A DNA stretch of 64,000 bases from Chelonoidis abingdonii (lineage: Eukaryota; Chordata; Testudines; Testudinidae): positions 50,574,505-50,638,504 of the forward strand of contig NC_133771.1 in assembly GCF_003597395.2 (NCBI RefSeq). The letters are read 5' to 3'. How positions within the stretch are numbered: position 1 is the first letter of the stretch; the number at the start of each line of letters is the position of its first letter. Made by a program: the position numbers and the translations under genes. This document shows positions 57,780 to 64,000 of the stretch, one piece after another. Below the pieces are notes generated by a model. That model had not been told where the DNA came from. It saw only the letters and a list, made by a program, of their open reading frames with translations, and searched no databases.

Positions 57780-58629
57780 AAATAGGGGAAAAAAGACAAG
57801 AGTAGAAGCAGATGATAATGATATCAGCAAAAAAGCAAAGCTGAAGAAGAAAATAAATCAAAATGTTATAATTGTAAGATCCCTAGCCAAAGATATAAGA
57901 TTAGGTTATGATAACCTTGTGAAAGTAGCTTGCTGGATTTAAAAAAGCATAGGGGATATTGTAAGAGCCAAGAAGCTGTGAGATGGTGATCTTTTAGTGG
58001 AATGTAAAAACAAAGAGTGAGCTTAAAAAACTGCTAAAAACTAAAATGCTAGGGAAAGTCAAAATAAGTTGCCAGCTACCAAAGTATTTGACTGAAATGA
58101 GGGGGATAATGCATGGAGTGTCATTACAGCTGACCAATGATGAGATAACCAAAAGCAGAAGAGAAGATAAATTATTCGTAAGTAAGTGACTAATTAGTAA
58201 ATGAAGAGGAGAAAGCTAGAGATCAATAGTTATACTGGTTATATTTAAGGGAGGGACTCTGCCTGAGAAAGTAACACAGGGCTTTAGATATTCAGAACTA
58301 AGCCATATATCCCCCTCTCCCTTAAGGTGTTATAAGGGCCAGCGGCATGGACAAGTAGCAACCATTTGTGAAAGGAAATAAGTGGTATATGTGGGGAAGA
58401 GCATTCCTATGAAAATTGAAATGAAAATGAAAATTGACAGAGATCTAAAGTAGTAACTGCGATGGTAATCACAGTCCAGCATATAGAGGTTGTATTTTGG
58501 CAAGACAAGCTAAAGAGACACAAAAGACGAAAATGGTTAATTAACATATCTTATAAGGAAGCTGTAAGGAGACTCTCAAAGCATCAGGAGAAGAAGGAAG
58601 AGACAAGCACACACATACGGTTTTGTTCA
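57780..58629 (+). pseudogene. LINE ORF1 (gag-like RNA-binding protein), broken
   Basis: Reading across frames gives VKISCQLPKYLTEMRGIMHG, LTLPEKV-like TLPEKVTQGF, then the knuckle area HISPSPLRCYKGQRHGQVA and CERK, where relatives have CxxC...H...C zinc knuckles; two Cys are replaced. It ends with YKEAVRRLSKHQEKKEETS just before the CR1 insertion. ORF1 proteins of this type bind LINE RNA. Frame changes and stops are frequent, so only the lineage call is firm. Confidence 0.65.
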
Positions 58630-59118
58630 ATATCTTTTAATGATCTGGAGGATTGCATGGACTGTACTCTCAGCAAGTTTGCAGATGACACTAAGTTGGG
58701 AAGAGTGGTAGATACGCTGAAGGGTAAGGATAGGATGCAGAGGGACCTAGACAAATTAGAGGATTGGACCAAAAGAAAGCTGATAAGGTTCAACAAGGAC
58801 ATGTGCAAAGTCCTGCACTTAGGACAGAAAAATCCCATGGACTGCTACAGACTAGGGACCGAATGGCTAGGTAGCAGTTCTGGAGAAAAGGACCTAGGGG
58901 TTACAGTGGATGAGAAGCTGGATGTGAGTCAACAGTGTGCCCTTGTTGCCAAGAAGGCTAACGACATTTTGGGCTGTATAAGTAGGAGCATTGCCAGCAG
59001 ATCAAGAGACGTGATCATTCCCCTCTATTTGGCATTGGTGAGGCCTCATCTGGAGTACTGTGTCCACACTACAAGAAAAATTGGAAAGAGTCCAGCAGAG
59101 GGCAACAAAAATGATTAG
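58462..59118 (+). pseudogene. Fortuitous fusion ORF: LINE ORF1 end plus CR1 RT end
   Basis: A 218-codon frame joins the end of the I/jockey LINE ORF1 (KEAVRRLSKHQEKKEETS) to the C-terminal part of CR1 ORF2. The CR1 part has KFADDTKLG (the RT catalytic FADD box), KDLGVTVDEKLDVS, ANDILGCISRSIASR and LVRPHLEYC. The join is the 5' end of the CR1 insertion at about 58630. It lacks the rest of the RT, so no enzyme is expected. Confidence 0.85.
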
Positions 59119-59537
59119 GGGGCTGGAGCACATGACTTATAAGGAGAGGCTGAGGGAACTGGGATTATTTAGTCTGCAGAAGACATGAATGAGGGGGTAT
59201 TTGATAGCTGCTTTCAACTGTCTGAAAGGGGGTTCCAAAGAGGATGGATCTAGACTGTTCTCAGTGGTAGCAGATGACAGAACAAGGAGTAATGATCTCA
59301 AGTTGCAGTGGGGGAGGTTTAGGTTGAATATTAGGAAAAGCTTGTTCACTTGGAGGGTGGTGTAGTGCTGGAATGGGTTACTAGGGAGGTGGTGGACTCT
59401 CCTTCCTTAGAGGTTTTTAAGGTCAGGCTTGACCAAGCCCTGGTTGGGATGATTTAGTTGGGGATTGGTCCTGCTTTGAGCAGGGGATTGGACTACATGA
59501 CCTCCTGAGGTCCTGTCCAAACCTGATATTCTATGAA
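58630..59537 (+). mobile_element. CR1 LINE, 3' 0.9 kb, inserted in LINE
   Basis: Starts inside CR1 ORF2 (TCTGGAGGATTGCATGGACT) and continues through the stop and 3' UTR to GATATTCTATG. 5' truncation is the usual CR1 outcome. The RT C-terminal frame is still largely open (58630-59118), so this copy is younger than those at 5352, 18874 and 49166. Confidence 0.93.
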
Positions 59538-59640
59538 AAAGGGAACTCCAGAAACAACCTTATTCTAGAAAGAATATGATAAACGCTGTGGAAGAAATAG
59601 GTGATGATGTGCTAGTAGTGAAAACAGGTTTATTGCATTT

Positions 59641-59668
59641 CATAGAATCATAGAATATCATAGAATAT
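59641..59668 (-). repeat. CR1-type octamer run
   Basis: CATAGAATCATAGAATATCA then TAGAAT is a reverse-complement run of ATTCTATG octamers, the CR1 3' tail, without any CR1 body. Confidence 0.55.
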
Positions 59669-59839
59669 TTCTATGATAGAAATGATAAATTGTACATCAC
59701 AAGCTGGGGAAAAATCAGAAAAAAATGAAAATTATAGCAAGGACAGCAGAAAAATACTTGTATGTTAGCAATCTGTCAGTGGACTTTATTGATGCAATTT
59801 TGAATGAGGTCAATGGTGAAATATGACTAGGATGGGGGG

Positions 59840-60470
59840 GGGGTCTTAATCTTTTGTTGGAATGTGCACAGTCTGATAGTACATAGTCAAGAACTGAAAC
59901 AAAATCTCTTAGAAATGAAAACTAAACCAGCTCTCATATGTATCCAGGAAATATGGTTGGTTGAAAAGTCTGCTTTCAAAATTCCAGGGTACATTGCCTT
60001 TAGGAAGAGGAGGAGGTGACTATACTTTCATATGGGAAAGATTAAACTACATAGCAGTAGAGAACAAAGAAGTAAGCCAATGATGTTGTGATCCCAATAG
60101 AGAAGAGACATATTTCTTTAAGGCTTTATAATATCTATAACCCATCTAGGAAATTAAAAGTTCAGGATTATAAGAAATAATGAAGAATGCTCAAAGACCA
60201 TCTATTATGTACTGTGGCCTAAACAGTCATAATAAATTTTGGGTAAGTAAAACAACTGATGAAAATGGTGCATGCTTAGAAAAGTTCATTGGTGAATAAT
60301 CTAGAGGTTTTAAATGATAGCACTACACCTAGATTTAATGCAGCAGATGGTAGTTTTTCCTGCTTAGATGTTGGAATTATTGCAGATATTGCAAGTAAAT
60401 GCAACTGGGAAATATATAAGGAAGAAGGAATAGGGAGTGATCATTTCCCTATATTTCTTACTTTTTAAGG
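59840..60470 (+). pseudogene. LINE ORF2 endonuclease domain, broken
   Basis: APE-type endonuclease that nicks target DNA for reverse transcription. Seen across frames: LICIQEIWLVEKSAFKIPGY (QExW box, about 59935-59990), IYNPSRKL, then CGLNSHNKFW near 60212-60242 where relatives have GDFNSHN (the catalytic Asp is lost), and IGSDHFPIFLTF at about 60430-60467 (SDH box kept). Stops and frameshifts are numerous. Confidence 0.75.
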
Positions 60471-60474
60471 GCAA

Positions 60475-60497
60475 GGTTAGGGTTAGGGTTAGGGTTT
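60475..60497 (+). repeat. Short interstitial telomeric repeat
   Basis: GGTTAGGGTTAGGGTTAGGG then TTT: nearly four perfect TTAGGG units, lying directly after the endonuclease SDHFPI region of the LINE. Confidence 0.9.
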
Positions 60498-61243
60498 GAA
60501 AAGTACCCTCCTGGCATTTTAAGAAAGTAATGGAGAGCTTTTTACAAGTAAATTTACAAATAATCATGTGTGAGAGATGACAGAGAATTTCATTGATAAT
60601 GCAATAAAGGAGTTAAAACAGCAGCTCTTGTAGCCATATGTAGGATATTGAAGTGACCCAAAACTAAAAACTCACTTTCATGGTGGAATGAGGAGTGCAA
60701 AATGGCAAAAAGAATTATAAATAAAAATCAAAGAAAGAGAGTTGGAGGAAGTAGTACGTGCTGATAAATAGAGCTTCCAAGGCATCAGAAATATACAGGC
60801 GAATTAGAAAAATGAATGGAATTCAGAGTCGGAATAGTCACTCCCAGATATTACTATGACTGGCAACATAAAAATTCTGATAATGAGACAACGTAAGTAT
60901 TAGCAGAAAGTTTCTGACGGGTGAGTAATGATGAAACTGAAAGTGAAGTTTTCCACCAGATTAAAAGACAATTAATTGAAGAGAGTCTTCATCTATTCTC
61001 TAGTTGAGGGAACATGTTAAGATACTATATTGAATGAATGGTTTTCTATATTGGACCTGAGAAAGCTATTGAAATCAGCAAGAATACATTCCCAGGTAAA
61101 GATAATGTATGTAACATAATGTTTAAATATCTCTCTGAAAGCAGTCTGAGGGTTCTCTTGGAATTATATAACACTACATGGGAAAAGGAGTAATACCGGT
61201 AGGGTTGAAACATGCAGTAGTAATTCCAATACAAAAACCAGGC
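60498..61243 (+). pseudogene. LINE ORF2, linker and start of RT
   Basis: ELFTSKFTNNHVC, then (in other frames) KMAKRI-, RRIRKMNGIQSR-, and RKAIEISKNTFPGKDNVCN and MFKYLSESSLRVLLELYNT, ending VVIPIQKPG at the LTR insertion. This is the linker and fingers region before the RT palm. Frames shift repeatedly. Confidence 0.7.
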
Positions 61244-62257
61244 TGTCATGATATAATTCCCCACTCTGAACCTTAGCGTCCAAGAGATGGGGTTCCAACA
61301 TGAATTCCTCTAAGCTTGATTACCAGCTTAGAACCTGTAGTGCTGCACCAACCAGGAATTCCAGTGCCTGGTACACTCTGGTCCCCCAAACCTTGCCTGG
61401 GGAATCCAAGACCCAGACCCTCTGGATCTTAACACAAGGAAGAAAATCCTTTCCCCCACTGTTGCCTCTTCCAGGCTTCCCCTCGCTGGGTTCCCCTGGA
61501 AGATCACTGTGATTCAAACTCTTTGAATCTTAACAGAGAGGGAAAATGCACCTTCCCTCCTCCTTCTCTCTCCCCCTCCAGACTCTCACTCGAGAGACAG
61601 TAACACAGAGAGAAATTAGCCTCTCTCTCCCCCTTCCCTCCTTTTCTCCCACCAAGTCCTGGTGAATCCAGACCCCTACCCTGGGGTCTCCACCAGAATA
61701 AAAAAAACAACAATCAGGTTCTTAAAACAAGAAACTTTTAATTAAAGAGAGAAAACAGTAAAAATTATCTTTGCAAATTTAAAATGGAATAGATACAGGG
61801 TCTTTCAGCTATAGACACTGGAATACCCTCCCAGCCTAGTATACAAGTACAAATTAAATCCTTCCAGCCAAATACAAATTTGATCTCCTTCCAGCCCAAA
61901 TACACATTTGAACTCCTTCCAGCCAAATACACATTTGCAAATAAGAGAAACAAACATAAGCCTAACTCGCCTTATTACCTAGTACTCACTATTTTGAACT
62001 TATAAGAGCTGTATCTGTATCGGAGAGATTGGAGAGAACCTGGTTGTACGTCTGGTCCCTCTGAGCCCAGAGAGAACACAACCAAAAAACTAACAGACAC
62101 ACAAAAACTTCCCTCCCTCAAGATTTGAAAGTATCCTGTCCCCTGATTGGTCCTCTGGTCAGGTGACAGCCAGGCTCACTGAACTTGTTAACCCTTTACA
62201 GTCAAAATAGATATGAAGTACTACTGTTTTATTAACTCCTACTATCTGTTTATGACA
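61244..62257 (-). mobile_element. Solo LTR, family A, copy 4 (in LINE RT)
   Basis: 1014 bp from TGTCATGATATAATTCC to ATCTGTTTATGACA on plus, with a perfect 5-bp duplication CAGGC (61239-61243, 62258-62262). RT coding text resumes after it, so it is younger than the LINE. It contains a three-unit tandem repeat at 61860-61937. Confidence 0.94.
61860..61937 (-). repeat. Tandem repeat inside LTR-A copy 4
   Basis: Three units of about 32-34 bp, each with CCTTCCAGCC followed by AAATACA(A/C)ATTTGA. Copy 2 has a related but degraded series near 30190-30235 (AAATACAAATGAACC, AAATACACATTTGAA). The number of units may vary between copies. Confidence 0.85.
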
Positions 62258-62262
62258 CAGGC

Positions 62263-63008
62263 AAACTATCCTAAAAGTGGATGCCGTTATACCAATTGTC
62301 TTTACATCTTATATGGGTAAAATTATAGAGAAAATGGTGAAGGAAAGATTGGTTTCCTATTTAGAAAACAATGACACTATAGAAAAGGCGTGCAGTGGTT
62401 TTAGGAGAGGAAGATACACGATTGATCTCATTGTTTAATTAGAAACTGAAATACAAAAAGGAATGAAGCACAAGAGTTTGATGATAGCTTTCTTTCTAGA
62501 TACCAAAAAGACATATGACACGCTATGAAGAGAAGGCTTGTTGTACAAAACAGATGCAGGAGGGATAAAGGGAAGAATGTACAAGGTGGACTAGAGAATT
62601 TTTGAGTAAAAGGACCACCAAGTCAGAGTTGGGAAAGTTATATTGAATATATAAAATATTAAAAATGATAACACTTCCCTGTGCTGTATCACCTTATTTC
62701 ATATTATGATAAATGATCTGCCAAAACAGATAAGTTCCACTCTATTCACAGATGCTTGTGCTCTATGGGATAGTTGCAGGAATATTGAGGGGGCAGAAGA
62801 GAGAATCAACAAAGTATTATGAGAGACCTCTGACTGGGGAAGTGCATGGGGTTTCAAGTTCTCCATTGCTAAAACCATAGGTTTGATCTTTACAAAAATG
62901 AAAGTTACAAAGGAATGTAAATTGTATCTGGGTGGAGAACAAATAGATATAGTTAACAGGTTCAAATTCTTAGGGGTAATATTTGATATTAAATTACTTT
63001 GGAAAGAT
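62263..63008 (+). pseudogene. LINE reverse transcriptase core, broken
   Basis: One main frame with stops reads SYMGKIIEKMVKERLVSYLE, CSGFRRGRYTIDLIV, MIAFFLDTKKTYD (palm box A, FLDxxKAYD), VRVGKVIL, LFHIMINDLP, then LFTDACALWDS where the family has FADDCALW: the second catalytic Asp is Ala. It continues WGFKFSIAKTIGLIFTKMK and FKFLGVIFD, up to the Penelope-like insertion; HINYVKDKFTA resumes at about 63939. At least five in-frame stops. Non-functional. Confidence 0.85.
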
Positions 63009-63073
63009 CATATAAACTATAAAAAACAACAAAGAGTCCTGGGGCACCTTATAGACTAACAGAAGTATTGGAG

Positions 63074-63774
63074 TGTAGCAGGGTGGTTACCCTGCTCCTG
63101 TGCTAAAGGGCTTAAAGCAGCCCTGGGAGGGGGCTGTGGCTGGAGAAAGCAGCTCTAAAAGGTTAGGCTCATTGGGGGAAGTTGCTGCTGCTGGAGCCAT
63201 GCCCCAAACAGACTCAGCTGGCCCTATAGAGGCTGGGAGTCAGGAGCTCAACAGTCTCCCTCTGCATGTAGAGCGAGAAGGGCCTGGCTGCAGGGAGCTA
63301 GAGACAGGATACCTGAGTGAAGCAGGGCTGGGGAAAGGCTGAGGAGCTGGGGAGGCTTCAGCCTGGAAAGCCCCAGGCTGCAGCCTAGCACAAGGCCAAC
63401 AAGTACTGGGGGTTGCAGAGGGCAGCCCAGGGTGGGCCAAGGCAGCAGGTCCAAACCCAACCTTGCCAGTGATGAGTAGGCTGATACTGCAGTCTGCCCC
63501 AAGGATGGGGGCTAGACAATGACTGGCAGTAGCCATATACTGAGGCAAGGTGGGGATAGTGGGTGGTGGTTCCCCAGGGAGGGGAGACTCTAAGACTGAG
63601 GGGATTACTGCTAGGGGGCAGCTCCCCAGATAAAGGGGCACTGGGTCCTGGGAGGGACACGGAGGCCAGAGGACAGGTGGATCCCCGGCCTGCAGTGGGC
63701 GCTCCAGAGCTGGAATGAGCTAATTCCCTGAGAAACCAGCAGGAGGCGCCGCAGGGGGAGTCTGCTCGTCTACA
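63074..63774 (+). mobile_element. Solo LTR, family D, copy 2
   Basis: 701 bp from TGTAGCAGGGTGG to GCTCGTCTACA (TGTAG/CTACA inverted ends), with a perfect 5-bp duplication TGGAG (63069-63073, 63775-63779) inside the Penelope-like palindrome. GC-rich; its frames on both strands are chance. Related to 13831-14374. Which strand is sense is undecided. Confidence 0.9.
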
Positions 63775-63816
63775 TGGAGCATAAGCTTTCGTGGGTGAAT
63801 ACCTGAATGCATACAT

Positions 63817-63854
63817 CTGACGAAGTGGGTATTCAACCAAGAAAGCTTATGCTC
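63817..63854 (+). ncRNA. Hammerhead-ribozyme-like core
   Basis: CTGACGA (63817-63823, fits CUGANGA), stem II TGGGT / AACCA with one mismatch and loop ATTC (63826-63839), GAAA (63841-63844), then short stem III GC/GC with loop TTAT, closed by A-U, and C at 63854 as the cleavage base. A mutated pair weakens stem II and stem I is not evident locally. The mirrored left half keeps only the GAAAGC side. Confidence 0.5.
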
Positions 63855-64000
63855 CAATACTTCTGTTAATCTATAAGGTGCCACAGGACTCTTTGTCACG
63901 TTTTACAGATCCAGACTAATATGGCTACTCCTCTGATACATATAAACTATGTTAAAGATAAATTTACTGCTTAAAAGTCTTGCTGTGATTAATTGGGGAG

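Larger units (their letters stand above)
63021..63938 (+). mobile_element. Penelope-like palindromic element, in LINE, split by LTR
   Basis: Flanked by a perfect 12-bp duplication CATATAAACTAT (63009-63020, 63939-63950), so it moved by retrotransposition. The left arm AAAGAGTCCTGGGGCACCTT, ATAGACTAACAGAAGTATTGGAG-type text is the reverse complement of the right arm CTCCAATACTTCTG...GGTGCCACAGGACTCTTTG, meeting around GCATAAGCTTTCGTGGG / GAAAGCTTATGCTC. The right arm extends to GACTAATATGGCTACTCCTC. A hammerhead-like core lies in the right half. LTR-D copy 2 sits within the left arm. No coding part remains. Confidence 0.65.
57700..64000 (+). mobile_element. I/jockey-type LINE, degraded, multiply invaded, runs off window end
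   Basis: Once later insertions are set aside, the order is ORF1 with zinc-knuckle text, an APE-type endonuclease, and a reverse transcriptase whose C-terminal part runs past 64000. Insertions are CR1 (58630-59537), LTR-A copy 4 (61244-62257), a Penelope-like palindrome (63021-63938) that carries LTR-D copy 2, and a short telomeric repeat. LINE coding text resumes on each side. Motif spelling (IQEIWLVEKSAFKIPGY, SDHFPIFLTF, FKFLGVIFD) places it with the I/jockey group rather than CR1, L2 or L1. Many stops show it is old. Confidence 0.8.

Noticed and set aside
63240..63840. 133- and 151-codon minus-strand ORFs
   Set aside because: Inside solo LTR-D copy 2; composition-driven and without motif.

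Overview
This window looks like vertebrate, most probably turtle (Testudines), nuclear DNA. The reasons are the repeats: CR1 LINE fragments ending in the ATTCTATG-type tail, a tRNA-derived SINE with a CR1-like tail, MIR-type SINEs, long solo LTRs of a kind I associate with turtle assemblies, Harbinger elements and Penelope-like fragments. I could support no host protein-coding exon and no functional host RNA gene. Every open frame whose product I recognise belongs to a transposable element, and all of these are decayed.

Layout. 1-1111 holds the 5' end (LTR and gag) of a Ty3/gypsy element on the minus strand that runs off the window. 1154-9910 holds CR1, MIR, two solo LTRs with target duplications (1510-2248, 3528-4213), a third of another family (7540-8503), hAT miniature elements and a pogo/Tigger-like element inside a CR1. 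11013-14374 holds a Penelope-like fragment with a hammerhead-ribozyme-like core, an L2 remnant and two abutting solo LTRs. 17717-19922 holds a hAT element, a long hairpin repeat, a CR1 and a tRNA-type SINE. 26417-33438 is a near full-length Ty3/gypsy element with both LTRs, gag and pol, split by a Harbinger-type element (about 27150-28592) and a solo LTR (29530-30540). 35112-37050 holds a CR1 and a second Penelope-like piece. 40035-40693 is a complete copy of the LTR that contains the assembly gap at 1666-2015. 45551-45650 is a U2 snRNA pseudogene. 46083-49165 is a partial autonomous PIF/Harbinger element with a Myb-like ORF and a DDE transposase. 49166-50705 is a CR1 split by an LTR. 51974-53085 is a LINE with a C-terminal zinc finger. 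57700-64000 is an old I/jockey-type LINE carrying a CR1, a solo LTR, a short telomeric repeat, and a Penelope-like palindrome that itself carries another LTR.

How the parts relate. This is layered insertion rather than an operon-like set of genes. Target-site duplications allow relative dating: the LINE at 57700 and the gypsy element at 26417 predate the LTRs inside them. One LTR family (A) is present four times (7540, 29530, 49672, 61244), each with its own 5-bp duplication, three of them inside other elements. Most pol stops that interrupt the gypsy frame are TGA, fitting CpG decay.

The signals most worth following are the hammerhead-like cores in the Penelope-like palindromes, the 107-bp duplication inside the Harbinger transposase gene, the telomeric repeat inside a LINE, and the I/jockey-type LINE itself, a lineage I do not expect as a common amniote family. 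Long stretches between these (for example 22870-26416, 37051-40034, 40698-43839, 53086-55221) show nothing I can name.
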